Notes: a model not told the origin generated them from the sequence alone. A stretch of 64,000 nucleotides of DNA from Methyloversatilis sp. XJ19-49 (GCF_024580145.1 NZ_JANINI010000005.1:81076-145075); one strand, 5' to 3'. Counted from the first letter of the stretch, positions 53,001-64,000 are shown. A program made the numbers and translations.

Positions 53001-53054
53001 ACGCATTCCGAGGGAAAACGAACCGGCGTCGTGTTCCTGAGGGAGCAGCGGCCT

Positions 53055-53136
53055 GTGGGAGCGGCGGCCTCGCCGCGATACGCACGTTGCACAACGACCA
53101 CCGCGGCACTGATCGCGGCGGGGCCGCCGCTCCCAC
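53055..53136. repeat. REPIN-like element, copy 4 (complete)
   Basis: An 82-bp inverted pair from GTGGGAG at 53055 to CTCCCAC ending at 53136. The spacer is TACGCACGTTGCACAACGAC and the right arm has one change (GCGGGGCC). It lies between dinB and a convergent PEP-CTERM gene. Confidence 0.92.
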
Positions 53137-53169
53137 AGGAACTTCACTGCTCGCCGTCCGCGCGCGCGA

Positions 53170-53787
53170 TCAACCTTTCTGCGTACGCCGGCGCGCAGCC
53201 AGCGTGATCAGGCCCAGGCCGGCCAGCAGCAGCGCGTAGGTTTCAGGCTCGGGCACAGCGGCGACCGGGCTGGTCAGTGCGAAACCGACCTCGGCACCGC
53301 CCAAATCGGGGATGCCGAGAAAAGCGGCCAACGCATCGCCACCCGGGTCGGTCACCACCAGTTTCATGCCCGACAACGAGAAAAGCGGTGCGAACGGAAT
53401 GAAGGTTTGACCGGATGTAACGCTGCCGAAAATCGTATCGACCGCAAGCGTGGTGTCGATCAGGAAGTTCTGCAGATCGACATCGATGCCGTCGCGCGAG
53501 AGGCGCAAGCCGCTGCCGACATGCTCCACGGTAGCGTTCGAAAGATCGGGATCGAGCAGCCCCCCGGTGATCGGAAACAGACCGACCAGATTGCCCGACG
53601 CATCGCTTGTCAGCGAAGCCAGGCCGAGAGCACTCACCGACACACCGGCACCGACCAGCGTGGGGGTGGCGGTAAACACGGTTACCGTAGGTCCGATGGG
53701 TTCGACCGGAAATGCCGCGCTGACCGTCATCGGGGAAGCGGCCACGGCCGCGAGTGCTGCAGTGGCTGCAATCTTCCTGATCATCAT
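53170..53787 (-). CDS. PEP-CTERM sorting domain protein, exported
   Basis: A 205-residue protein with signal peptide (IRKIAATAALAAVAASPMTV, cleavage near SAA) and a canonical C-terminal sorting tail: VPEPETYALLLAGLGLITLA followed by AARRRTQKG. The body is Gly-, Thr- and Val-rich beta-type sequence with no enzyme motif. PEP-CTERM proteins are processed by an exosortase and exported to the surface or extracellular matrix, usually in exopolysaccharide-producing Gram-negatives. No exosortase gene is in the window. Confidence 0.9.
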   Translation of the reverse strand: MMIRKIAATAALAAVAASPMTVSAAFPVEPIGPTVTVFTATPTLVGAGVSVSALGLASLTSDASGNLVGLFPITGGLLDPDLSNATVEHVGSGLRLSRDGIDVDLQNFLIDTTLAVDTIFGSVTSGQTFIPFAPLFSLSGMKLVVTDPGGDALAAFLGIPDLGGAEVGFALTSPVAAVPEPETYALLLAGLGLITLAARRRTQKG

Positions 53788-54050
53788 GGGTACGCTCCTG
53801 AATGGATAGAGTGGTCGTGGGCCGGTGGGCCGGCCTCGTGTCGATGTGGTGTCGCTCTCGCGTCTATCCTCCCTGCGCGCGCGGACCGGATGCGTTGCAT
53901 CACGCGCACGGCTCCGTCCACGGACGAAGCAGCGGATAGAATATTCGTGCGCTATGAAGTTCCCCGTGTCACGCGAACATCACCCAATCGTCACGCAGGT
54001 GCGCCGAGCGCCCGGAACTGCGTGGGGTCACGCCCGGTCACTGGGTCGCC

Positions 54051-54386
54051 ATGTCACGTAACCCGGACTCGACCCCCCTGGACGGCGGCCGTATGCGCCT
54101 GCGCGAAGACGCGCCCTGCCCGCTGTGCGGGCGACCGATGCGCGCCGGATCCGTGGTGGATCAGCACCATCTGGTGCCGAAGTCGAAGGGCGGGCGCATC
54201 ACGGTTCTGATGCATCGGATCTGCCACCGCAAGCTGCATACCGTACTGGGCGAAGACGAACTGGCGCGAGATTTCGCCACGCCGGAACGATTGCGCGAAC
54301 ACCCCGACATCGCCGCCTTCATCCGCTGGATACGCCGCCGACCGCCGGAATTCGATGACCGACACCGGCGGCCGCGACGCGCGTGA
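54051..54386 (+). CDS. HNH endonuclease-like protein
   Basis: A 111-residue protein with an HNH fold pattern: zinc Cys pair in APCPLCGRPMRAGSV, catalytic His pair in VDQHHLVPKSKGG, and the closing MHRICHRKLHTVLGE. The family includes small stand-alone nucleases and proteins of unknown role. ATG at 54051 or 54093 (MRLREDAPCP) may be the start. It is not near a phage or restriction system. Nothing recognisable was seen in the 263 nt upstream (53788-54050). Confidence 0.8.
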   Translation: MSRNPDSTPLDGGRMRLREDAPCPLCGRPMRAGSVVDQHHLVPKSKGGRITVLMHRICHRKLHTVLGEDELARDFATPERLREHPDIAAFIRWIRRRPPEFDDRHRRPRRA

Positions 54387-57104
<2,718 letters not shown>

Positions 57105-57201
57105 GGCCGGCCGCCGCGACCGCGCAACCGCAAGGGTTCGCGCGGACGTGGCGCCCGCTCCGGTCACGGGCCAGGCCCTGTGATCGGATCGGCGCCTTCC
57201 C

Positions 57202-57338
57202 TGTGGGAGTGGCGACCCGCGGCGATCTGCACCGGCCCCTGTGGGAGCGGCGGCCTCGCCGCGACCATGTCACGACCATCGTTGTGCAGAGTGCGTACGC
57301 GGCGAGGGGTTTCGGCGAGCACGGCTCGCCGCTCCCAC
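57202..57338. repeat. REPIN-like element, copy 5, with inverted spacer
   Basis: The left arm GTGGGAGCGGCGGCCTCGCC starts at 57241 and the right arm ends GCTCCCAC at 57338. The spacer reads ACCATCGTTGTGCAGAGTGC then GTA, which is the reverse complement of the spacer in copy 2. A partial arm (CTGTGGGAGTGGCGACCCGC) lies before it at 57201-57220. The right arm also contains GGGGTTTCGGCGAGCACGGC, shared with the mosaic near 46470. Confidence 0.85.
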
Positions 57339-57455
57339 AAGGAGAGCCCCTCGGCGAGCTGCTCGACCAACGCCTGCATCGCAGACAAGTTCCGCTTCGA
57401 CAAAGGACCTCGCTGTTCGCGGAAGCGATCTCTTCCCAATGCAACACAGCATTGC

Positions 57456-57490
57456 CCTGCCCTGCCCTGCCCTGCCCTGCCCTGCCCTGC
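57456..57490. repeat. Pentanucleotide microsatellite (CCTGC)x7
   Basis: Seven perfect copies of CCTGC lie about 180 nt upstream of the PEP-CTERM gene at 57670. Five-base units readily change copy number by slippage. The rest of the 57339-57669 gap shows no gene. Confidence 0.95.
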
Positions 57491-57669
57491 AGGTATCAGG
57501 CACCGGGCGCCATTGTGATTTGTTGCAGTTTTGTGTTTCTCTTCATTCCCCGTGAATATCTGCACACTGAATCTCGAGGGCATATGGCGGGCATCAAGAT
57601 GATCGCCCAGCATGAGGAAGGGTCACGGTCACCCGGATTGCGTGACATCCATTTCCCCAGGAGGCAGAC

Positions 57670-58515
57670 ATGAAGGCTTCTAACGTATTGACGGGTATTG
57701 CTCTCGCGGCGATCACATCCCTGCACAGCGGCGTGGCGTCCGCAGTGCTGGTCAACAACGTAGGTCTGGAAGTGCGGGCGCTCGTCGATACCGACGCCTT
57801 CGGCGCCAATGCACCGCTGGCCAACGCGATCGAATCCGAAATCGATCTGCCGTACGACCGCTCTGTGGTGAGCATTTCCGGCGGCACGACCGGCAGCTTC
57901 TCCTACATGGCCGTCTCCGATATCGGCAACCAGCTCCTGAAGGTCGGCGGCAGCCTGACCAATCCGACCGGTACCGATTTTTCCGGCTTCGGTGTGCCGT
58001 TGATCAACGTCTATGCCCAGGCAAAGGATGTGCTGTCGCTCACCTCGGCGGTTGCCGGCACCTTCGATGTCACGCTTGAGCTCGTGGTGACGGGAAATCT
58101 GGTGACTTCTGGCGTATCGGGTGATGTCAGCGCCAACAGCCTGCTGACGTTTGGCCCCGTGGTCGGACTCAATACGACCGACTCCAGCCGCTACACCGCG
58201 GCGGGTGAGATCAACGATACGCTGAGCGTCACACGCCAGCTGACGTTCGCGGCGCCTGGCTCGGCAATCGATATGGAATTCGAGGCTTTTGTCAGCTTTA
58301 CGGCAACCCGGGTGCCAGCAGGCTTCACCGTATCGGGTGATCTCGGCAACACGGCTTTCCTGAATCTGATCCTGCCGCAGGAACTTTCTGTCGTCGAATC
58401 GGGGTCGGGTACCTTCGGCGTCGCCATCCCGATACCTGAGCCGCAGGTCCATGCGCTGATGCTGGCTGGGCTCACCTTGATCGGCACGGTTGCCGCACGT
58501 CGAGCGCGCGTCTGA
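57670..58515 (+). CDS. PEP-CTERM sorting domain protein, exported
   Basis: A 281-residue protein with a Sec signal (MKASNVLTGIALAAITSLHS, cleavage near ASA-VL) and a C-terminal PEP-CTERM tail (PIPEPQVHALMLAGLTLIGT then VAARRARV). The body is Thr-, Ser- and Gly-rich with alternating hydrophobics, consistent with a beta-sandwich surface protein, and has no Cys. AGGAGG lies 5 nt before the ATG. It is preceded by a microsatellite and a REPIN. Function unknown; a matrix or surface component is likely. Confidence 0.9.
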   Translation: MKASNVLTGIALAAITSLHSGVASAVLVNNVGLEVRALVDTDAFGANAPLANAIESEIDLPYDRSVVSISGGTTGSFSYMAVSDIGNQLLKVGGSLTNPTGTDFSGFGVPLINVYAQAKDVLSLTSAVAGTFDVTLELVVTGNLVTSGVSGDVSANSLLTFGPVVGLNTTDSSRYTAAGEINDTLSVTRQLTFAAPGSAIDMEFEAFVSFTATRVPAGFTVSGDLGNTAFLNLILPQELSVVESGSGTFGVAIPIPEPQVHALMLAGLTLIGTVAARRARV

Positions 58516-58700
58516 TCCGTCCGTCGTTGTTCGCATTCGGCGGGTGCCTCGGACACGCGCGTCGCGTCGTCAGCCGACATGAAATCGCGGCAGACGATCG
58601 CAGTGCGCGAGGAAAGGTCCTGCTTTCAACGACGATGTTGTAACGCAGCCGGTCGCCCTGGCCTCTTCGAGTACACGGAGTCCGTAGTCAGGGCACGCGT

Positions 58701-59582
58701 TCATGTGGCCAACAGATGCGCCTTGAACGCGCGCGCCAGCGGCGACAGTTTCTTGCCGCCCGGATGCACGATGTGCCAGTTCGACAGCACCGGAAACCCG
58801 TCGACGTCGATCACGCTCACGCCGTGCTCGCCGTCCAGACCGTGCAGCGCGTGGCGCGAAAGCACGGCGATGCCCAGGCCGCCGGCGACGGCTTCCTTGA
58901 TCGCCTCGTTGCTGCCCAGTTCGAGCCGGATGTCGGGACGGAAGCGGTGGCTGCGGAAATGCTGGTCGGCCGCCATGCGGGTGCCGGAGCCACGTTCGCG
59001 CAGGATGAAGCGGCGGCTGCGCAGAGCGTCCAGCGGCACTGAAGATGAGCTGGCGAGCGCATCGTCGGCGGGCGCCACGACGACAATGGGATTGGTCATG
59101 AAGATGTCGTCGCTCAGGTCCATGTCGGCCGGCGGCATCGACATGATGTAGAGGTCGTCCATGTTTTCGCGCAGGCGCTGCACCACGCCGTCGCGGTTGA
59201 GCACTTCGAGCGACACGTCGATCGCCGGATGCCGGGCGCAGAAACTGCCGAGAAGGCGCGGCATGAAGTACTGCGCGGTACTTACGACCGCGACCCTGAG
59301 CTTGCCTCGCGTGAGGCCGCGGGCACCATCGGCCTCCTGCTCGAAGGCGTCCCAGGACTGTGCGATGGCGCGCGCAGTCTTTGCCAGTTCCTGGCCGATG
59401 TCGGTCAGATACACCTTCTTCGCCACCACTTCGTACAGCGGCAGCCCGACGGCTTCGCTCATGTCCTTCAGCTGCATGGATGCGGTGGGCTGCGTCACGT
59501 GCACCGCCCGCGCAGCGCCGCTCACGCTCCCGGTTTCGGCCAGCGCCAGGAAAAGACGTAATTGCCTGAAGGTTATATTCAT
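58701..59582 (-). CDS. LysR family transcriptional regulator (CbbR/CmpR-like)
   Basis: A 293-residue regulator. The N-terminal helix-turn-helix is TFRQLRLFLALAETGSVSGA then ARAVHVTQPTASMQLK. The effector domain reads GKLRVAVVSTAQYFMPRLLG and EAVAGGLGIAVLSRHAL. This N-terminus and the RLLGSFCARHPAIDV region resemble CbbR/CmpR-type regulators of CO2 and bicarbonate uptake. It is divergent from an SbtA-type bicarbonate permease with an 89-nt shared promoter region, so it very probably controls that gene. Confidence 0.92.
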   Translation of the reverse strand: MNITFRQLRLFLALAETGSVSGAARAVHVTQPTASMQLKDMSEAVGLPLYEVVAKKVYLTDIGQELAKTARAIAQSWDAFEQEADGARGLTRGKLRVAVVSTAQYFMPRLLGSFCARHPAIDVSLEVLNRDGVVQRLRENMDDLYIMSMPPADMDLSDDIFMTNPIVVVAPADDALASSSSVPLDALRSRRFILRERGSGTRMAADQHFRSHRFRPDIRLELGSNEAIKEAVAGGLGIAVLSRHALHGLDGEHGVSVIDVDGFPVLSNWHIVHPGGKKLSPLARAFKAHLLAT

Positions 59583-59671
59583 AAGTTTTTATCTATGTTG
59601 CGAGACACCAAAATCGATTTTACTCGATGAGCTGCACAACCTAGCATCCGGGGCGAAAGGAGATTGCCCCC
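59583..59671. promoter_or_regulatory. Divergent promoter region between LysR gene and sbtA-like gene
   Basis: This 89-nt region is AT-rich relative to its surroundings. It holds ATAAGTTTTTAT (59580-59591), an ATAA/TTAT dyad of the T-N11-A LysR type, and the further imperfect repeat ATCGATTTTACTCGAT. AAGGAG (59657-59662) is the ribosome site of the permease gene, 9 nt before its ATG. Confidence 0.55.
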
Positions 59672-60682
59672 ATGCACACACTGCTCGACCCCGCGATCCT
59701 GTTCTTCGTGTTTGGCGTTCTGGCCGGCACGCTGCGTTCCAACCTCGACATTCCGGAGCCGATCAAGAAATTCCTGTCGCTCTACCTGCTGATGGCGCTC
59801 GGTCTGAAGGGTGGCTTCGCCCTGGCGCAATCCGGCATGAATCCCGGCGTGGCAGCCGGCCTGGCTGCAGCTGTCTTCATGGCCTTTCTGGTGCCATCGA
59901 TCGGCTATCTGCTGCTGCGCCGGGTGGCGTCGCGCTTCGACGCAGCGGCCGTGGCCGCATCCTACGGCTCGGTCAGCGCAGTCACGTTCGTCACTGCCAC
60001 GCAGTATCTGGACAATACCGGCACCGCTTTCGGCGGCCACATGACAGCAGCCATGGTGCTGATGGAATCACCTGCCATCATCATGGCCGTGCTGCTCGCG
60101 AATGCGGCGCGGCAGGCCGTGAGTACCCCCGCCGTGGTGGCCTCCGGCGGCGGCGCGGCGGTGATGACGGCAGGCGCTGGCGCACCGGGCACACCGATCG
60201 GCCGCATCCTGCACGAGTCCTTCACCGACGGCGCACAGCTGCTGCTGATCGGCGCGATGGTCATCGGCTACTTCAGCGGCGAAGCCGGCAAGGCCGTGAT
60301 GCAGCCCTTCGCTGGCGACCTGTTCAAGGGCATGCTGGCCTTCTTCCTGCTGGACATGGGCCTGATGGTGGCGCGCAATTTCGACCTGGCGCGCAAGGCG
60401 TCACGCTGGCTGCTGGTCTACGCCACCGTGGCCCCGGTCGTGCACGCCGCCGTCGCCCTGACGCTCGCTGCCGCGCTGGGCATGGGCGCCGGCGACGCCA
60501 CCCTGCTCATGGTGCTGTCGGCCAGCGCGTCCTACATCGTGGTACCCGCCGTGCTGCGTACCGCGATACCGGAAGCCAACCCGGCTCTCTACTTCGGGCT
60601 CAGTCTGGGCGTCACCTTCCCGCTCAACCTGCTCATCGGTATCCCGGTTTATGCGGCTGCAGCGGCATGGGCGCTGGGCTGA
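59672..60682 (+). CDS. sbtA: Sodium-dependent bicarbonate transporter, SbtA-like
   Basis: A 336-residue membrane protein with about ten hydrophobic helices in two inverted halves. The N-terminus LLDPAILFFVFGVLAGTLRS then NLDIPEPIKKFLSLYLLMAL and the motif ASYGSVSAVTFVTATQYLDN match SbtA-type permeases, as do VLMESPAIIMAVLL and VLSASASYIVVPAVLRTAIP. SbtA imports bicarbonate with sodium in cyanobacteria; homologues are present in many other bacteria. No partner PII-like SbtB gene is adjacent. It is probably controlled by the divergent LysR regulator. Confidence 0.92.
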   Translation: MHTLLDPAILFFVFGVLAGTLRSNLDIPEPIKKFLSLYLLMALGLKGGFALAQSGMNPGVAAGLAAAVFMAFLVPSIGYLLLRRVASRFDAAAVAASYGSVSAVTFVTATQYLDNTGTAFGGHMTAAMVLMESPAIIMAVLLANAARQAVSTPAVVASGGGAAVMTAGAGAPGTPIGRILHESFTDGAQLLLIGAMVIGYFSGEAGKAVMQPFAGDLFKGMLAFFLLDMGLMVARNFDLARKASRWLLVYATVAPVVHAAVALTLAAALGMGAGDATLLMVLSASASYIVVPAVLRTAIPEANPALYFGLSLGVTFPLNLLIGIPVYAAAAAWALG

Positions 60683-60719
60683 GTCGGCGGCAGCACCACG
60701 ACAGTGGCCGGCTGGGTGC

Positions 60720-63700
60720 TCAGGACGTCCAGTCTTCCGGATCTGGAGAGCTCTGTTGCGCACTGCGCCACCGCGCCATAAAGCGCAGCAGCGCGATCCC
60801 GGCAAGCATCAACGCTGCGCTTGTGGGTTCGGGCACGGGTGCAGAGAGCATGTAACTGAAGTCGGCGGACTGGGCGAAATCCCCGGTAAGCGTCAGGTGC
60901 AGGCCGATTTCCGTCTCGCCTTCGAATGTGCCGAGATGGAGGGTCTGGTCGGCAAACCAGCTTTCGGCGGCGCTCAAACCACTGAAAGAATGTTCCAACA
61001 GGGTTGTATCGAAGTGGGTCACACTGAAACGCAAGGTGAAGTCATCGCCCCGCCCGTTCGCAGTGAAGTCGAGCATCCCCAGGACGAGTTCGCTGCGCGC
61101 CTCTTGCGTGAAGGTGAAAACCGCGCTGGCTGAGTAGCTGCGCACGCCACTCGCCGCGCCGCCGTAACCTGCGCCCATCCTGCCATGGCCGATCACGCTC
61201 GGCACAAGCTGGACGTCCGGTCGGGCGTGCATGCCCGCACTCGCCCCGCCGGATTCGCCAGAGCCCGCAACGACGTAGGAGAACGCCCCTAGACCGGCCG
61301 CGGGCGCTATCGGGTCAAGCCACAAATCAAGCGAACCACCCATGACGGCGCGGGCGTGACTGTCGGTCTGGCCCGACACATCGCTGTGCGCGCTGGCGCT
61401 GACGCTGCGCCCTGCTCCACCTTGAACGCCGGCCTGTGCCAGCGCCCGGCCGGCGCTGCCGTCACCATGAGCCGACGCCTCCGCTCGGCCCGGGGCGCCG
61501 AGATCGGCGCGGGCCAGGGCATCGGACTGATGCGTTGCACCCAGCGCAGTGGCCTCGGCACGCGCACTTCCACCGCGCTGGGTACTGATGGCTGCCACCT
61601 CCGCAGAGGCTGCCCCCGCCCGCCCCGGTGACGCAAGCCCACCCGATGCGTACCCGACGCTGCTGACGTGTCCCTCTCCCGACACGGCTATCACGGCGCG
61701 CGCGGCACCACCAAGGCCGGTGCCGGTTGCGTTGCCGCCTTCAGCCCGGGCCTCTCCATTGACCAGGCTGCCCTGCCGGCTTGAGTTCAGCGTCAGCGAC
61801 GCCATCGCATCGCCGCCATTGGCATGCCCGCTGCCGGCACCCGCCCGTCCGCCCCGACCACCGACTGCCCGGACCACGGCGGCGAGGTCCTGCGCGTTGG
61901 CGTCCGAGTAGGTGAGTGATGAAAGCGCACTGCCGCCATGGCCCGCCAGACGGTTTTCGGAGTAACCGCCCGACCCGGCATCCGCCGTCTGACTCAGCGA
62001 AAGACGACCTAGCGTGCTGCCGCTGACGGCATCGATCATTCGTGCATCGCCACCGCGCCCGCCGTTTGCCCCGAAGTTCCCGGAACCACCGCCACCCGCA
62101 CCGGCGGTAGCCGACACATTCACATCTCCGAACGCAGACCGGCCATACGCCGTCGATTGCTCGACATGCGCGCCGGCCCCCGCCAGGGAACCCAGCCGCT
62201 TGGCATCGCCACCTCGTCCGCCAGATGCAATGGCGGTTGCGCGCGCAGTGCCGTGGTCCGTCGTACTTGCACGGGCGACGCTTCTGCTTGTGCCGCCGAC
62301 GGCGCCGTCCGCGCGACCCGTGAATACATCTCCTTCGCCACCTGCTCCACCCTGGGACGCAGCAACCACGCTCGAGGTGTGACTGCCGAACGCGGCTGCG
62401 ATCGCATACGCCTCCCCGCCCGCCGCAGCTACACCGCCGCTGCGGACGGAACCACCTATGCCACCGTAGGCGCTGCTGACCATGTGCAGGGTCCAGGCCT
62501 GAATCGGTGCGTCCGCGCTGCCGATTTCAAGCGCGCTGTAAGCGCTGCCGCCTGCACCGCCAGTCACGTCACCGACACCACCGTTGCCGCCACGAGCGAC
62601 CTGGTCCAGGGTCAGACCAAACCACGCGTTGCCGCTGACGCTGTTCTCGAGCGATACCGAAGCGCCGTTCCCACCCCCGCCGTTGCGACCGCGCCCACCG
62701 TCGCCGCCGATGGCTTCTGCTGTTGCGCGGGCTCGGCCGAACGCGGACTCCGCGCGCGCGCGCGCCGTGGCGGTACCGCCATGACCCGCCTCACCCCCAT
62801 TGGCAGAAACTGCGCCCCCTTTACCACCGCGGGCGGTTGCGGACACTGTTGCACTTGCGTCCCCCACACCGCGCGCACTGGCATCGGCAGCGCCCCCCGC
62901 TGCGGCACGTCCGGCGCTGTTGGCTCCCCCGCCGTCACCGCCGGTCGCGAACGCGCTCATCAGAACGTCACCTGCTGCACCGCCGCTGGCTGTCGCGCGG
63001 GCTTGGCCGCCAGCGCCGGCGCGCCCAGTTGTGGTCGTTCCCCCGACTCCGCCGCGTGCGCTGCTGCTTTGCTGCAGGCGGTGCGAAGGTGCGTGGCCGG
63101 CTTCCAGTATCGTCACTGCATCGCCGCCGTCACCAGCGTTCGCAAGTGCCGAATATCCGCCCCAACCACCTTGAGCTGTCTGCAGGAGGGACAGTTCTCG
63201 AGCCATGCTCGCGCTGACCGCGTTGTCGAGGCGGGCTTCACCCCCACGTCCCCCGCTCGCGCCATCGTTACCAGTGCCGCCATCGCCGCCGAGAGCGGAA
63301 GCGCTGACCGAGGCTCGGCCCGACGGGGCCTGGGCGAATACGGTGGCTGCGCCCGCTTTACCTCCGTTCCCGCCCTGTCGTCCTGCACCATGCCCGGTCC
63401 CGCCTCGGCCACCCGCTGACGTTGCGCCCAGGATCACCGTGCCCGAGAGGGAATGCCCGATTGCCACGGCTGTTCCGCTCCCGCCGTCAGCACCATCGCC
63501 AGAAGACGTGCGACTGCCACCTTCGCCACCCCAGCCGCCGGTTGCGTGGCTCGACACGCTCCGTATCTCGGTCGCGGACACGTCGACGAAACTGAGTGCA
63601 TCGCCACCTCGGCTTGCGATGCCACGAACTGAATCGCCGCCATGGCCGCCCTGGGCGTTCGAGGAAGCGGCCAGCAGGACATCTCCGGGGTGCGCGCCGG

Positions 63701-64000
63701 AAGGAGGCGCTCGCCGGGTCAATATCGAAAACGCCTGTCCTGCCATGCCTGCAAAGCTGTCCTCGGATTCACCCCCGTTGCCGCCATAGGCCTCCTGTTC
63801 CAGTCTGACGAAGCCCTGAGTGAAGCCAGTGAAAGCATCCGAGAGCGAGACGGAGCCGCCGCGCCCGCCATCGGCACCGGCCAGCCCTCGTCCACCGTTG
63901 CCGCCACGCGCCGTCGCAGTGGCTTCGGCGTTCAGGTGATGCCTGGACACCAGAGGATCGTCCCGCACTGAAACGGAAACGCCCCCCCCCCCCCCCCCCC
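60720..64000 (-). CDS. Very large Gly-rich repeat PEP-CTERM protein, 5' end missing
   Basis: At least 1,090 codons are open from the right edge to 60720; the GTG at 63968 is only an internal codon candidate, because the frame continues to the edge. The C-terminal tail PVPEPTSAALMLAGIALLRF then MARWR is a PEP-CTERM signal, followed by 14 extra residues. The body is Gly/Ala/Ser-rich with dense GGxGG motifs. A unit of about 200 residues recurs at least four times, each marked by GGxGG then an A/S-x-L-D/E-N/D-A-V-S box and L-x-L-x-Q-T-A (near residues 38, 242, 436 and 638 counted from 63968). After residue 880 a non-repetitive beta-rich domain (about 160 residues) precedes the tail. A matrix or surface protein is likely; function unknown. 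Confidence 0.8.
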   Translation of the reverse strand, partial: GGGGGGVSVSVRDDPLVSRHHLNAEATATARGGNGGRGLAGADGGRGGSVSLSDAFTGFTQGFVRLEQEAYGGNGGESEDSFAGMAGQAFSILTRRAPPSGAHPGDVLLAASSNAQGGHGGDSVRGIASRGGDALSFVDVSATEIRSVSSHATGGWGGEGGSRTSSGDGADGGSGTAVAIGHSLSGTVILGATSAGGRGGTGHGAGRQGGNGGKAGAATVFAQAPSGRASVSASALGGDGGTGNDGASGGRGGEARLDNAVSASMARELSLLQTAQGGWGGYSALANAGDGGDAVTILEAGHAPSHRLQQSSSARGGVGGTTTTGRAGAGGQARATASGGAAGDVLMSAFATGGDGGGANSAGRAAAGGAADASARGVGDASATVSATARGGKGGAVSANGGEAGHGGTATARARAESAFGRARATAEAIGGDGGRGRNGGGGNGASVSLENSVSGNAWFGLTLDQVARGGNGGVGDVTGGAGGSAYSALEIGSADAPIQAWTLHMVSSAYGGIGGSVRSGGVAAAGGEAYAIAAAFGSHTSSVVAASQGGAGGEGDVFTGRADGAVGGTSRSVARASTTDHGTARATAIASGGRGGDAKRLGSLAGAGAHVEQSTAYGRSAFGDVNVSATAGAGGGGSGNFGANGGRGGDARMIDAVSGSTLGRLSLSQTADAGSGGYSENRLAGHGGSALSSLTYSDANAQDLAAVVRAVGGRGGRAGAGSGHANGGDAMASLTLNSSRQGSLVNGEARAEGGNATGTGLGGAARAVIAVSGEGHVSSVGYASGGLASPGRAGAASAEVAAISTQRGGSARAEATALGATHQSDALARADLGAPGRAEASAHGDGSAGRALAQAGVQGGAGRSVSASAHSDVSGQTDSHARAVMGGSLDLWLDPIAPAAGLGAFSYVVAGSGESGGASAGMHARPDVQLVPSVIGHGRMGAGYGGAASGVRSYSASAVFTFTQEARSELVLGMLDFTANGRGDDFTLRFSVTHFDTTLLEHSFSGLSAAESWFADQTLHLGTFEGETEIGLHLTLTGDFAQSADFSYMLSAPVPEPTSAALMLAGIALLRFMARWRSAQQSSPDPEDWTS
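63982..64000. other. Run of 19 C at the window edge
   Basis: The last 19 bases are all C, giving poly-Gly in the frame of the large PEP-CTERM gene. This may be a contig end or sequencing artefact in a Gly-codon-rich repeat, or a true slippage-prone tract. Confidence 0.9.

Noticed and set aside
62157..63419. 420-residue plus-strand frame, Cys- and Thr-rich
   Set aside because: It is antisense to the Gly-rich PEP-CTERM gene. Its composition is a by-product of Gly and Ala codons, and no domain is visible.

Overview
The window is a GC-rich, gene-dense bacterial chromosome segment. Gene content points to a betaproteobacterium, plausibly Rhodocyclales or a relative: an argD-argF-argG run beside a DUF3579 gene and rpsT, a PpnP/YajQ pair, CobD/CbiB-like and DUF6279 proteins, and PEP-CTERM exported proteins. 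That placement is inferred from gene content and is not proven. I saw no rRNA or tRNA genes, prophage, transposase gene or CRISPR array.

Layout. 1-3.6 kb: start of a Pel exopolysaccharide operon (pelA and the 5' part of pelB, running off the left edge). 3.8-7.9 kb: four-gene Anbu proteasome-like cluster (ATP-grasp, alpha-E, transglutaminase, Anbu). 8.1-12.4 kb: thiolase, CobD/CbiB-like, Nudix CoA pyrophosphatase, retropepsin-like protease and a glutamine amidotransferase. 12.4-16.7 kb: argD-argF-argG-ppnP-yajQ. 17-22.4 kb: DUF3579, rpsT, murJ, YbhB-like, aroC and a membrane protein.

22.4-30.8 kb is the most striking block. A CarH/LitR-type B12 photoreceptor-repressor (MerR HTH, Trp-x9-Glu-His, ExHxxG) is transcribed divergently from a compact operon. 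The operon holds a small exported protein, exported glutathione peroxidase, FAD oxidoreductase, DUF1365, cyclopropane-fatty-acid-synthase-like methyltransferase, chalcone-isomerase-like protein, MFS carrier, DUF3833 lipoprotein and SDR. Two TTGTCC-N-GGACAA palindromes lie 63 bp apart in the shared promoter region. The likely theme is light- or singlet-oxygen-induced membrane-lipid remodelling.

31-41.4 kb: ferritin-like protein, rfaE2, two c-type cytochromes, NAD-type isocitrate dehydrogenase, dnaQ-rnhA-methyltransferase, gloB, a REC-GGDEF protein and MltD. 41.6-48.8 kb: a peptide-type ABC transporter (binding protein, two permeases, double ATPase). 49-53 kb: DUF6279 lipoprotein, LON-domain protein, rhomboid and dinB. 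53-64 kb: three PEP-CTERM proteins, an HNH protein, katG, and a LysR regulator divergent from an SbtA-type bicarbonate transporter. The last PEP-CTERM protein is a very large Gly-rich repeat protein cut by the window edge at a run of 19 C.

Five intergenic regions (34.6, 41.5, 46.3, 53.1 and 57.2 kb) carry the same palindromic REP/REPIN-like element. Two copies are flanked by minisatellites apparently built from the element's own end. Operon chains with 1- or 4-nt stop/start overlaps are common.
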